Under the pieces are notes generated by a model that was not told the DNA's origin, made no database searches, and saw nothing but the letters and a program-made list of their open reading frames with translations. A DNA stretch of 64,000 nucleotides, taken from positions 1-64,000 of the forward strand of contig CAZEAP010000019.1 in assembly GCA_964510315.1 (NCBI GenBank). The letters run 5' to 3'. Below are positions 27,482 to 35,458 of the stretch, in pieces. The translations under genes and the position numbers were made by a program. This stretch comes from CAZEAP01 sp964510315. GTDB lineage: Bacteria > Planctomycetota > Brocadiia > SM23-32. How positions within the stretch are numbered: position 1 is the stretch's first letter; each line of letters begins with the position of its first letter.

Positions 27482-27614
27482 GGGCGGCCGTGCCATTCCC
27501 CTCGGAGCGCTCTTCTGCTCCCCGACTTCGGCGTAGGGAACTGCAAAACCGATGGTCAGAACAGCGGGAACCCCGCAGGGCAGAACGGGCCGGTCAACAG
27601 CAGCGGCGCGCCTC

Positions 27615-28385
27615 TCAACGGCGCCCACGACGCCGCTTGTATGCGAGGGCCGCAATGCCTGCTCCGATCAGAAGCAGGCAGGAAGGCTCGGGGGCCATGG
27701 CCTCGGCGTCATGGCTGTACGGGGCAAACGTCCATTTCTCCAGCCCGTTATGGGCGAGGCCGAAGAGATCGAAGTGCAGCATGAAGTCCGAGCTGTAGGG
27801 CTGATACGCGACGTTATAGTACTGCTGGTCCCCCACGTCCACTCCGCTGGCATAGGGATCATCGGGGTCGAAGCTCTCGTCGTAGTCGAACACCGTCTCC
27901 TCCACCCCGATGTCCAGCATGGGCAGCGCCACCGGCCAGAAATAGGTGGGATAGAGCCCGTGAGGTGCGGAATGCCCGCCGCAGTAGTCGTCCGGGTCCC
28001 CGAATTCAAGCGGCACTTCGCTGTCCGAGCCGGCGGTCAGGACAACCTGCCCGTCCCCGTAGAAGGAGCCGGGGGAGATCGGGTTCTGGTCGTCCGGGTT
28101 GTCGGTAATAACGCTGATGGTCACCTCCGCGGTCGGATCCCACATGTCCTCCGGCACCGCCACCAGTAAAGTTACCGAATCAACATACTCGACCCAGTCC
28201 GGAGTTCGGGCGCCGGCCGCTTGCAGCTCAAACGGGTTGGCATATGTAAGCCACGACTCCGAGCCCATGTCATACTCCGCGTCGGGGCTGTAGAGCTGCA
28301 GCGTCGGCACCCCCAGCGCCACATGGGCGGCTGCGCCGGACAAAAGGCAAGTCAGGACAAGCACTACGGATATTCTTCTGAACAT
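27615..28385 (-). CDS. PEP-CTERM protein, resembling choice-of-anchor N proteins
   Basis: This 256-residue secreted protein has a signal peptide (MFRRISVVLVLTCLLSGAAA) and a C-terminal sorting signal: APEPSCLLLIGAG, a short helix and KRRRGRR. The mature region begins GVPTLQLYSPDAEYD and is acidic and rich in Tyr, Asp and Pro, similar to the choice-of-anchor N family in which the same ectodomain carries different anchors. The ATG at 28385 follows GGAG; the frame continues upstream across the sigma-54 promoter and is not used. It is monocistronic, with its own sigma-54 promoter. Function is unknown; a surface-matrix role is likely. Confidence 0.88.
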   Translation of the reverse strand: MFRRISVVLVLTCLLSGAAAHVALGVPTLQLYSPDAEYDMGSESWLTYANPFELQAAGARTPDWVEYVDSVTLLVAVPEDMWDPTAEVTISVITDNPDDQNPISPGSFYGDGQVVLTAGSDSEVPLEFGDPDDYCGGHSAPHGLYPTYFWPVALPMLDIGVEETVFDYDESFDPDDPYASGVDVGDQQYYNVAYQPYSSDFMLHFDLFGLAHNGLEKWTFAPYSHDAEAMAPEPSCLLLIGAGIAALAYKRRRGRR

Positions 28386-28463
28386 GCTGTTCGCTCCAAG
28401 CCGAAGCAGCCGTGCTGCGCCTGCGTCTACGGACAGGCACATGCAATTGTCACATGGGATAAC

Positions 28464-28479
28464 CGCAAACCTCGTACCC
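28464..28479 (-). promoter_or_regulatory. Sigma-54 (-24/-12) promoter, PEP-CTERM gene
   Basis: On the minus strand GGGTACGAGGTTTGCG keeps GG-N10-GC, ACG and TTGC and matches 9 of 12 defined positions. The predicted leader is about 67 nt. The paired dyad upstream raises confidence. Confidence 0.6.
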
Positions 28480-28573
28480 TGAGGCCCCTCAACTGCAATA
28501 TCGCCTCTGAACGCGCACTTTCGCCTTCTCAGGCCCGCTGGCGCAGATGTCGCCGCGTGCGCCATCGGGCGCC

Positions 28574-28593
28574 GTGTTCATCAGACTCAACAC
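28574..28593. promoter_or_regulatory. Dyad GTGTT-N10-AACAC, putative PrsR enhancer (PEP-CTERM gene)
   Basis: A perfect inverted repeat with a 10-bp spacer, centred about 104 bp before the sigma-54 promoter at 28479. The gap 28386-28762 contains these elements and no gene. Confidence 0.6.
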
Positions 28594-28762
28594 TCCGGGG
28601 GCCGCCGCGTTGAGAAATCTGAAATAGCCCCCGGCCCCGCGACAGCATCAAGGGGTCCCCCATTTCCAGCGCCAGAAATGCCCCGCCGTCGGCACATAGG
28701 CATCGAATGTGCAGTAGAAAGAGAGCGCAAGCTTGCCAGAAAACCCCGGCCGCGAGGAAACT

Positions 28763-30289
28763 ATGGTAATCAGAAGCCTGCAACGCGCCCTGCTGGCAGT
28801 CCTGTTCAGTTCCGGCATTCTCCTGGCAGCGCCGGCTGAAAAGCCTGTGCTCGAGAAGGAATTCCAGGAATCGGCAAGGTTCATCAAGAACCCCGATTGC
28901 GGCTGGATCGCCTACAATTACGAGGACAGCTACGGCCTCCGACGGCGCGCCGCCGGAGGGCGCGAGCCGTTCGTATTCGCCAGCGTGGTCTACACCCGTC
29001 ACCCCCGGAAAGCGTGGCAGACCGGTGCGGGCGATTTCGCCGGCAGCGAACCTTTGAAGCTGTTGAAAAACTGGATCGCACATGAGCGTTATGTCGCTTT
29101 CAGAATCTACGCCAACAAGATGGGACACCTCCCGGAGGAGCTCCGCGGCAAGGTGCAGGGCATCGGTCCGAAGGGCAGCGGCATTACCTACTGGGACCGG
29201 GATTACGTGGAAGACCACCGCCGGCTGGTCCAATACCTCGGCTCGCGACTCGGCGACTCCCCCTATCTTGCCTTCGTGGACATTGGCGGCGTCGGCAACA
29301 CCGGCGGTGAGTGGTACTTCGCCCCACGGGAGGTATACAGGAAGGCGGGCTACGAGGGGGAAACCCGGTTCGAGCTGTTCAAGCAGTTCGTTCAGATGTA
29401 CCGCGAGGCCTTTCCCCGGACGCGGCTTGTCATCTCCTACGAGTGCGTCCCCAACGACGGGGAAAGGGCTAAGGCGGTGATGGAACTGCTGAAGGAGAAC
29501 GACATAGGCGTCCGCGACGACGGCCTGGGCGGGTGGCCCTACCCCAGGCAGCACCCGCCGCTGGACGCCTGGCCGATGCCGCTGTTCTGGCGTGACCTCC
29601 CCGTGCTCTTCGAGGGCGGCGGCCGGGGCGGAGGCGTCTATGGCTGGAAGCAGCAGGGGAAGGATCCGGCCGACGTGTTGGATTGGGTTTTCGGGAGGTG
29701 TCACCCCAGCTACATCAACATCGGCGGATCGGAGACCGCCTCGGAGAAGGGCTGCGACGAACTGGGCTCGCTGCTGATCCGCTACGGCCGCAGGCTGGGC
29801 TACCGCTTCGCCCTGCTGCACGCCCGGTGCCCGGCCAGGCTGCGTGCCGGGGGCAGTTTCGAGCTGCGGATGCGCTGGGCCAACCGGGGAATTGCTCCGT
29901 GTTACGTGAAGCGTCCGATCGAACTGTCCTTCTTCCGGCCGGAGGGCGGCTTCGCCGCCGCCGTCTCCGCGCAGCCAGATCCCCCGACCACCGAATGGGG
30001 GCCGGAGGAGGTGACCGAAGTGACCGTCCCCTTCTCGGTTCCGTCCAACCTGGAGACCGGCCACTACCGGCTTAAGGTAAGGATGCTCCTGGGGGACCCC
30101 CGCGATCCCGCCCGGGCGGTGGAGATCGCCACCGAGGGCGCCGATCGGGAGGGGCGGTATGCCCTGGGGCGAGTCTCGGTAACGGGGACGGAAGTGGCGA
30201 TGACGGCCGAAGCTTCTTGCCGACTGAAAAATCGGCCGAAAATATCCGAGATGGGACCGACGAAAGACGCGCTCGTGTTGAAAAAATGA
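28763..30289 (+). CDS. Secreted DUF4832-like protein, possible glycoside-hydrolase relative
   Basis: This 508-residue protein has a signal peptide (MVIRSLQRALLAVLFSSGIL). Near the mature N-terminus is FIKNPDCGWIAYNYED, like the NP-x-x-G start of DUF4832/DUF4874 proteins. A barrel-like region follows (AFVDIGGVGNTGGEW, RLVISYECVPND) and a C-terminal beta-sandwich from about 365 (RAGGSFELRMRWANRGIAPC). Proteins of this type are thought to act on glycans, but no catalytic residues can be assigned. The ATG at 28763 has GAGGA upstream and starts the signal peptide. Its last 16 bp overlap the repeat module of the next unit. No sigma-54 promoter with a dyad is found before it. Confidence 0.7.
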   Translation: MVIRSLQRALLAVLFSSGILLAAPAEKPVLEKEFQESARFIKNPDCGWIAYNYEDSYGLRRRAAGGREPFVFASVVYTRHPRKAWQTGAGDFAGSEPLKLLKNWIAHERYVAFRIYANKMGHLPEELRGKVQGIGPKGSGITYWDRDYVEDHRRLVQYLGSRLGDSPYLAFVDIGGVGNTGGEWYFAPREVYRKAGYEGETRFELFKQFVQMYREAFPRTRLVISYECVPNDGERAKAVMELLKENDIGVRDDGLGGWPYPRQHPPLDAWPMPLFWRDLPVLFEGGGRGGGVYGWKQQGKDPADVLDWVFGRCHPSYINIGGSETASEKGCDELGSLLIRYGRRLGYRFALLHARCPARLRAGGSFELRMRWANRGIAPCYVKRPIELSFFRPEGGFAAAVSAQPDPPTTEWGPEEVTEVTVPFSVPSNLETGHYRLKVRMLLGDPRDPARAVEIATEGADREGRYALGRVSVTGTEVAMTAEASCRLKNRPKISEMGPTKDALVLKK

Positions 30290-30332
30290 CACATTGTGTC
30301 CAGATTTGTGGACACACTGCCGCCATTTGTCA
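30274..30332 (+). repeat. Palindromic regulatory module, copy A (contains dyad 30296-30315)
   Basis: This 59-bp segment matches 33496-33554 at about four of five positions. It contains GTGTC-CAGATTTGTG-GACAC (30296-30315), the same dyad form as the other putative enhancers, flanked by a further GTGTT-N8-GACAC. The dyad centre lies about 90 bp before the sigma-54 promoter at 30396, exactly as in copy B. Confidence 0.7.
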
Positions 30333-30395
30333 ATCCCGCGCGCGCCGAAACCAGTATTTCTCCCCCCGAGCGCGGCTCTGCGTGCCGCCCTGAGG

Positions 30396-30411
30396 CGGCA
30401 CACGATTTGCC
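30396..30411 (+). promoter_or_regulatory. Sigma-54 (-24/-12) promoter, sulfate-activation unit
   Basis: CGGCACACGATTTGCC matches 9 of 12 defined positions with GG-N10-GC spacing and is identical over all 16 bases to the promoter at 33618. It would start transcription near 30422, about 80 nt before the ATP sulfurylase ATG. Confidence 0.7.
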
Positions 30412-30503
30412 CCCTTTGCCAGAATGGTTCCGCGGGGCAGCTCCGCGCGCTGCTTTTCCAGCTCAGAGAGTAAACCGATCAATCGTTACTCAGGCGAGAC
30501 ACC

Positions 30504-32228
30504 ATGCCATCACACTTGATAGACCCGCACGGCGGAGAGCTAATCGATCTGACGGTCAGCCCCGACAAGGCATCCGAGCTGAAGAATGCGTGTGCAGACG
30601 TCCCTTCCTGGAACCTGACGGACCGGCAGATTTGCGACCTGGAGTTACTCTCAAACGGCGCCCTATCCCCGTTGAGTGGCTTCATGGCCAGAGCCGATTA
30701 CAGCAGCGTCTGCCGGCACATGGAACTCGCGGACGGCACGCTGTGGCCGATGCCCATTATGCTGGACGTCTCTGGGGAGACGGCCGAGGCGGCGGAGGAG
30801 CAGGAGATGCTTGCCCTGCGGGACCCGGAGGGCGTCATGCTTGCCGTAGTCCACGTAGAGGAGGTCTGGGAGCCCGACCTCCAGGAGGAAGCGGAAGCCG
30901 TCTTTGGCACAACGGATCCGGAACACCCCGGCGTCGCGCACCTGCTCAACCACACAAACCGATGCTATGTCGGGGGCCCTCTGGAGACCGTCGAAGTCCC
31001 GGCGCACTACGATTTTGCGGACTACCGCCTCAGCCCCGCCGAACTTCGCCGGCGATTGTCCTGGCTGGGTTGGCGCCGGGTCGTTGCCTTCCAGACGCGG
31101 AACCCGATGCACCGGGCGCATTTCGAGCTGACGCTCCGGGCTGCCCGTGAGTTGGAGGCGAGCCTCCTGATACATCCGGTTGTGGGCATGACCAAGCCCG
31201 GAGATGTTGACCATTACACCCGCGTGCGATGCTATCTGGGCCTGTTGGATCACTATCCGCGAAATACCGTGGTGATGAGTCTGCTACCTTTGGCCATGCG
31301 GATGGCCGGGCCCCGGGAAGCCCTTTGGCACGCTATAATCCGCCAGAACTACGGCTGCACCCACTTCATCGTGGGGCGCGACCACGCCGGACCGGGGAAA
31401 AAACCCAACGGCGAGTCCTTCTACGGCTCCTATGATGCCCACGAACTCCTTGAAGACCATGGTGATGGGCTGGGCATCGAGGTCGTGACATTCGAGCACA
31501 TGGTTTATGTGCCGGAGCAGGACCGATACCTGCCTGCCCCAGAGGTGGCCGAGGGTACAGAGGCCAGATACATCTCCGGCACCGAGCTGCGCAGGCGTCT
31601 GGCAGAGGGAAGCAAAATACCGGAGTGGTTCACTTTCCCGGAGGTCGCCCAGGAGTTGCGCCGGACCTATCCACCCCGGGAGCAGCAGGGCTTCACCGTG
31701 TTCTTTACGGGTCTGCCCAGCTCCGGCAAGTCAACCCTCGCCAAGGTGCTGGTGGCCAGGCTACTGGAGATGGGCGGTCGGCCGGTGACGCTTCTGGACG
31801 GCGATATCGTGCGAAAGAACCTTTCGTCCGAACTGGGCTTCTCAAAGAAGGACCGGGACATCAACATCCGCCGCATTGGTTTCGTCGCCGCCGAAATCAC
31901 CAAGAACGGCGGTATTGCAATTTGCGCCCCCATCGCCCCCTACGATGCCACGCGGAAGGACATTCGCAGCACTATCGAGGAGGGCGGAGGATTCGTGCTC
32001 GTGCACGTGGCCACCCCTCTCGAAGTCTGCGAACTGCGAGACAGGAAGGGCCTCTACGCAAAGGCACGCGCCGGCCAGATAAATGACTTCACCGGTATCT
32101 CCGACCCGTACGAAGAACCCGACGACGCAGAGGTCGTAATCGACACCACGGATATGGACCCCAGGGAGTGCGCACAGGAGATTCTCCTCTTTCTGCAGAA
32201 AGAGCGCTACGTCGGACCGCCGGAGTAG
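30504..32228 (+). CDS. Bifunctional sulfate adenylyltransferase / adenylylsulfate kinase
   Basis: This 574-residue fusion makes PAPS from sulfate and ATP. Residues 1-390 are a monomeric-type ATP sulfurylase with QTRNPMHRAH (from about 197) and GRDHAGPG (about 293). Residues 395-574 are APS kinase with the P-loop GLPSSGKST (from about 403), LDGDIVRKNLSSELGFSKKD and the RDRKGLY segment. Both active sites look intact. In this setting PAPS most likely feeds a sulfotransferase (38963-39880) rather than cysteine synthesis, since no PAPS reductase is nearby. It shares an operon with cysQ, 22 bp downstream. Confidence 0.95.
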   Translation: MPSHLIDPHGGELIDLTVSPDKASELKNACADVPSWNLTDRQICDLELLSNGALSPLSGFMARADYSSVCRHMELADGTLWPMPIMLDVSGETAEAAEEQEMLALRDPEGVMLAVVHVEEVWEPDLQEEAEAVFGTTDPEHPGVAHLLNHTNRCYVGGPLETVEVPAHYDFADYRLSPAELRRRLSWLGWRRVVAFQTRNPMHRAHFELTLRAARELEASLLIHPVVGMTKPGDVDHYTRVRCYLGLLDHYPRNTVVMSLLPLAMRMAGPREALWHAIIRQNYGCTHFIVGRDHAGPGKKPNGESFYGSYDAHELLEDHGDGLGIEVVTFEHMVYVPEQDRYLPAPEVAEGTEARYISGTELRRRLAEGSKIPEWFTFPEVAQELRRTYPPREQQGFTVFFTGLPSSGKSTLAKVLVARLLEMGGRPVTLLDGDIVRKNLSSELGFSKKDRDINIRRIGFVAAEITKNGGIAICAPIAPYDATRKDIRSTIEEGGGFVLVHVATPLEVCELRDRKGLYAKARAGQINDFTGISDPYEEPDDAEVVIDTTDMDPRECAQEILLFLQKERYVGPPE

Positions 32229-32250
32229 CTACCACCTGGAAGCTAAGAGA

Positions 32251-33090
32251 TTGGATGCTGGCAACGTGACCGACCTGCCCTACCATCTCGAACGGGTCGT
32301 ATCGATCGCCCGACGTGCCGGCCGGGCCGTGGAGGACGTCCGACGAGGCGACGCGGACGTAGAGCATAAGGAAGACGGCTCACCGGTGACCGCCGCGGAC
32401 CGCGCCTCACACCGCGTCATAGTCGAGGCTCTACCGGAAATGACCCCTGAGATCCCCGTTGTCTCCGAAGAGGCTCCGCTGCCAACGCCGAGCCCCGCCC
32501 GGCAGGGGGAAGAGTTGCGGTTCTGGCTGGTCGACCCTCTGGACGGCACGAAGGAGTTCATCAAGGGCCTCCCCGAATACACCGTCAACATCGCCCTGGT
32601 GGAAGGCGGCCGGCCAGTGCTGGGGGTCATTCATGTTCCCCCCGTCGGCTTGACCTACTGGGCCGCTGAGGGCCTGGGCGCCTGGAAGCAGGAAGGGGAA
32701 GATGAACCGCAGCGGATCCGTGCCGGCGGCGGGGGGGAACCGCACGTGGGCGTTGTGAGCCGCTCGCACGCATCTTTGGAGGTCCGGGAGTTGCTCTCGG
32801 AGCTGGGTGTGACGGAAGTTATCCGATGCGGCAGTTCGCTGAAGATGTGCGCCGTGGCCGAAGGCAGCGCTGACGTCTACGCGCGGCTTGGGCCCACCTG
32901 GCCCTGGGATACCGCCGCGGGCGCCGCCGTCGCCGAAGCGGCCGGCTGCCAGGTGCGCGATCCGATGGGACGGCCGCTCAGCTACTCCCATCCCGCGGAG
33001 AAGCACCACGGCTTCGTCGTCTACCACCCCGGGAGCGATGTGGGGAAGGGCGTAGAGCAGAGGTGGGAGGAGGGAGGCTCGCTTCCCTGA
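32251..33090 (+). CDS. cysQ: 3'(2'),5'-bisphosphate nucleotidase CysQ
   Basis: This 279-residue enzyme of the inositol-monophosphatase superfamily hydrolyses PAP, the by-product of sulfotransferases, to AMP. Metal-site motifs are present: DGSPVTAADRAS, VSEEAP, WLVDPLDGTKEFIKG and WPWDTAAGAAVAEAAG. The start is probably TTG at 32251; an in-frame GTG lies at 32266. Its position directly after the PAPS-forming enzyme closes the sulfation cycle. In 33091-33256 a GC-rich hairpin (GGGCGCG/CGCGCCC) follows the stop and may end the transcript. Confidence 0.9.
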   Translation: MDAGNVTDLPYHLERVVSIARRAGRAVEDVRRGDADVEHKEDGSPVTAADRASHRVIVEALPEMTPEIPVVSEEAPLPTPSPARQGEELRFWLVDPLDGTKEFIKGLPEYTVNIALVEGGRPVLGVIHVPPVGLTYWAAEGLGAWKQEGEDEPQRIRAGGGGEPHVGVVSRSHASLEVRELLSELGVTEVIRCGSSLKMCAVAEGSADVYARLGPTWPWDTAAGAAVAEAAGCQVRDPMGRPLSYSHPAEKHHGFVVYHPGSDVGKGVEQRWEEGGSLP

Positions 33091-33256
33091 GGCCACTTCG
33101 CATAACGTGTACGGTCGGTAAGGGCGCGCCCTCCGCGCCCGGCACGCTCAACCTGGAGATGTGAAATTACACAGCTTTCTGGACTTGACTAGGCCGACCT
33201 CCACGGGGCCCCACCTTTGAACCAGTCGGAGGATAGTTTTGCCGTTGTGGGAGCCG

Positions 33257-33331
33257 GGGGGCGTAGCTCAACAGACACAGCGCCGGGTGGTTCACCCGGA
33301 GGTTGGCGGTTCAAATCCTCCCGCCCCGCCA
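33257..33331 (+). pseudogene. Degenerate tRNA-like sequence (nominal anticodon GTT)
   Basis: The sequence folds as a tRNA: six-pair acceptor around GGGGGCG/CGCCCCG, U8, D arm GCTC...CAGC, anticodon stem CCGGG/CCCGG, 5-nt variable loop, T arm with GGTTCAAATCC, then CCA at 33329-33331. The anticodon loop is TGGTTCA, so position 33 is G instead of the near-universal U. The D loop lacks the GG pair, and the acceptor either has a G-G first pair or only six pairs. I judge it a decayed tRNA, nominally Asn; a functional oddity is not excluded. Confidence 0.5.
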
Positions 33332-33495
33332 ACGACCAGGCACAGCGCGAGTCTCTCTATCCCCATGGCGCCGCTTTCGCGTCCGCGCGCGGTCTCCCGC
33401 GCTGTTGTGCTCTGTCTTTCACCCTCGGTCCCGCCGCTCCACCGGCGGCAAAGGTCGGGATGCGGCAACACCCGAATCGGCCCGACCGGGACCGC

Positions 33496-33554
33496 CGTGT
33501 TGAGAAAACGACACGGTGTGTCCACATTTGTGGACACCTTGCCGTTTTCTGTCA
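33496..33554 (+). repeat. Palindromic regulatory module, copy B (contains dyad 33518-33537)
   Basis: Second copy of the module at 30274. GTGTC-CACATTTGTG-GACAC (33518-33537) is a perfect dyad within a larger imperfect palindrome whose outer arms are TTGAGAAAACGACA and CCGTTTTCTGTCA. The dyad centre lies about 90 bp before the sigma-54 promoter at 33618. The sequence between dyad and promoter is not conserved between the copies, although its length is. Confidence 0.7.
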
Positions 33555-33617
33555 CTCCCCTCTCCGGCGAGAAGGCCTTTTTTCCGGTCGAACGCCTCTC
33601 TGGCGGCAGAAATGCGA

Positions 33618-33633
33618 CGGCACACGATTTGCC
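33618..33633 (+). promoter_or_regulatory. Sigma-54 (-24/-12) promoter, glycan assembly operon
   Basis: CGGCACACGATTTGCC, identical to the element at 30396, with GG-N10-GC spacing. The predicted start is near 33644, about 50 nt before the TTG of the polymerase/ligase. It may drive much of the rightward series of genes to about 59 kb. Confidence 0.7.
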
Positions 33634-33692
33634 CCCTTGATGCATCACTTCTGCGGGGAATTCGTGCGCCTGGTGTTCGGGAAGGGACAGCT

Positions 33693-34985
33693 TTGGCCTA
33701 CGCCGCCCTTCTGGTCTACACCGCACTTCTTTTCGTGCGGCCCCAGGAATGGGCTCCTCTCTTGCTGGGAGTTCCACTGCTGGACTACGTGGTGGGAGCG
33801 GCCATCATCCTGTGTCTGGCTCACGTGCTTCGGCACGGCTGGCGCGTGAAGGACGCGCCGCAGAACTTCCTGATGCTCGGGCTCTTCGCGGCCACCCTGG
33901 TGAGTCATGTGCGACACACTTTCTTCAGCGCCTTCCTGGAAACGTTTCAGACCTTCGGCAAGGTCGTCCTCATCTACTTCCTCATCGCCTCCACCGCCGA
34001 CTCCGTCCGCCGCATCAAGGGCTTCATCCTCGTCATGGTCCTTGGCTGCCTGTTCATGTCCGCCCACGGCATCCTCCAGGCCCACCGGGGCTACGGCTTC
34101 GGCGGCGCCCTTCGCAGTCAGCCGCTCATCATCGAGGATACCGTGCGCGTTCGCGCCTTCGGCATCTTCAACGATCCCAACGACCTCTCCCTCATGCTGG
34201 TGGCGGCACTGCCTTTCCTGATGGGCACTGTGCTGAACCGCAGCAGCGGGCCCCTCTGGCGGCTCGGCAGCGCGGCCGCAATGGTGCCCATGCTGTATTG
34301 CATTTACCTGACCGACTCCCGCGGCGGCTGGCTGGCGCTGGCCGTCATGGCCATGGCCTTCGTCTTCATGCACCTGCGCAACAAGAAGATCGGCATCCTG
34401 CTGGCCGTCCTCGCCGTGCCCCTCGTCTTCGCCCTCGGCCCTTCCCGGATGGACACTATGAGCACCGACGATGATGCAGTGCAAGGCCGCCTCGCCGCCT
34501 GGGGCTACGGCAACCAGATGCTCAAACGCTGGCCCCTCTTCGGCGCCGGCAAGGGGCGTTTCACGGAATTCTCCGACGACAGCCGGGTTGCCCACAACTC
34601 CTTCGTCCACTGCTGGGGGGAACTGGGCCTGTTCGGATATTTCTTTTGGCTGGGCCTGGTGCTCGCGTCGTTCAAGGACTGCTGGGCGCTCAGCAGGGCC
34701 GGGCCTCACGAGGACGACCCGGACGGCCGGGCACTCTCCCGTCTGGGGCAGGCCGGCGTGGCGTCCATGGCCGGGTTCATGTCGGCGGCCTTCTTCCTCA
34801 GCCGCACGTACCAGATACCCCTGTTCATCCTGTTCGCCCTGTTCGCCGCCATGCACACCGTGTATCAGCAGGAGGTCCGGGAACTCCCCGGCCTGTCCAG
34901 CACAGCCGACTGGAAACACCTCCTGGGAGCCGAGATAATCAGCATCCCCGGCCTCTGGCTAACCCTCCGGATAATGAACATGTAG
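33693..34985 (+). CDS. O-antigen ligase/polymerase family membrane protein (Wzy_C)
   Basis: This 430-residue polytopic protein starts LAYAALLVYTALLFVRPQEW and contains about ten transmembrane helices. The Wzy_C region has YLTDSRGGWLALAV and, after a periplasmic loop, HNSFVHCWGELGLFGYF. Such proteins polymerise repeat units or ligate glycans; related members are tied to exosortase loci. TTG at 33693 was chosen because AAGGGA lies about 6 nt upstream and the hydrophobic region begins there; the frame upstream crosses the sigma-54 promoter and is not used. The choice between polymerase and O-glycan ligase cannot be made from sequence alone. Confidence 0.85.
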   Translation: MAYAALLVYTALLFVRPQEWAPLLLGVPLLDYVVGAAIILCLAHVLRHGWRVKDAPQNFLMLGLFAATLVSHVRHTFFSAFLETFQTFGKVVLIYFLIASTADSVRRIKGFILVMVLGCLFMSAHGILQAHRGYGFGGALRSQPLIIEDTVRVRAFGIFNDPNDLSLMLVAALPFLMGTVLNRSSGPLWRLGSAAAMVPMLYCIYLTDSRGGWLALAVMAMAFVFMHLRNKKIGILLAVLAVPLVFALGPSRMDTMSTDDDAVQGRLAAWGYGNQMLKRWPLFGAGKGRFTEFSDDSRVAHNSFVHCWGELGLFGYFFWLGLVLASFKDCWALSRAGPHEDDPDGRALSRLGQAGVASMAGFMSAAFFLSRTYQIPLFILFALFAAMHTVYQQEVRELPGLSSTADWKHLLGAEIISIPGLWLTLRIMNM

Positions 34986-34991
34986 GAGCCT

Positions 34992-35070
34992 CTCAACTGC
35001 CAACTGACAACTCTCAACTCGCAACTGACAACTGTCAACTGTCAACTGTCAACTGGAAACTGGCAACTGC
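34992..35070. repeat. Heptamer tandem repeats (CAACTGT-like)
   Basis: About ten imperfect repeats of CAACTGN occupy the whole gap between the polymerase and the VanZ gene, becoming perfect in CAACTGTCAACTGTCAACTG. A shorter tract with the same words lies at 35457-35492 before the flippase gene. They leave no clear ribosome site for the VanZ gene. Confidence 0.8.
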
Positions 35071-35071
35071 C

Positions 35072-35458
35072 GTGATCGCCCTGCTCGCCTATATGGCGTT
35101 GCTCGCCTACGCCTCCCTCAAGCCCATAGAGCCCCGGACGGCGGCCGCCATCAGCGCCACGCGCCGCGCCGTCAACAACCTCCTGCACGTCCCCGCCTAC
35201 GGCCTGCTCGCTGTGCTCTGGATGCTGGTTCTGGGAGGAACAGCACACTCGGCACGCCGATTGCGTACGATTCTGGTCGCCTGTCTCGCCGCCGTGCTGT
35301 TCGGGGCCGTCATGGAGGTCCTGCAGGGCCTGACCGTGCGGGGCCGCATGGCCGGATGGGAGGACTTAGGCCTGAACACGTTAGGCGCCGTCCTGGCCGG
35401 AATAGCCACGGCGCTATGGCACCGCCGCACCCGAGAACAAGTAACAAGCAACAGGTAG
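35072..35458 (+). CDS. VanZ-like membrane protein
   Basis: This 128-residue protein has four predicted helices: AVIALLAYMALLAYASL, LLHVPAYGLLAVLWMLVLG, RTILVACLAAVLFGAVMEVL and LNTLGAVLAGIATAL. The VanZ signatures ASLKPIEP, NNLLHVPAYG and EDLGLNTLGA are present. VanZ-like proteins often sit in EPS and exosortase loci; their role is unknown. GTG at 35072 starts the first helix, but it directly follows the heptamer repeats and has no obvious Shine-Dalgarno sequence, so translation may depend on coupling or a different start. Confidence 0.75.
   Translation: MIALLAYMALLAYASLKPIEPRTAAAISATRRAVNNLLHVPAYGLLAVLWMLVLGGTAHSARRLRTILVACLAAVLFGAVMEVLQGLTVRGRMAGWEDLGLNTLGAVLAGIATALWHRRTREQVTSNR

Noticed and set aside
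28539..28554. Rightward GG-N10-GC match (TGGCGCAGATGTCGCC) before the DUF4832-like gene
   Set aside because: The -12 element is TCGC rather than TTGC, and the position is about 200 bp from the start without other support.
28529..30403. Long minus-strand frame opposite the DUF4832-like gene
   Set aside because: It is an antisense shadow produced by high GC content. The plus-strand frame has the signal peptide and domain resemblance. Similar shadows at 4507-5679, 12047-13252 and 33645-34919 were dropped for the same reason.
34992..35070. CRISPR-like repeat array
   Set aside because: The repeats are contiguous 7-mers without spacers and no cas gene is present.
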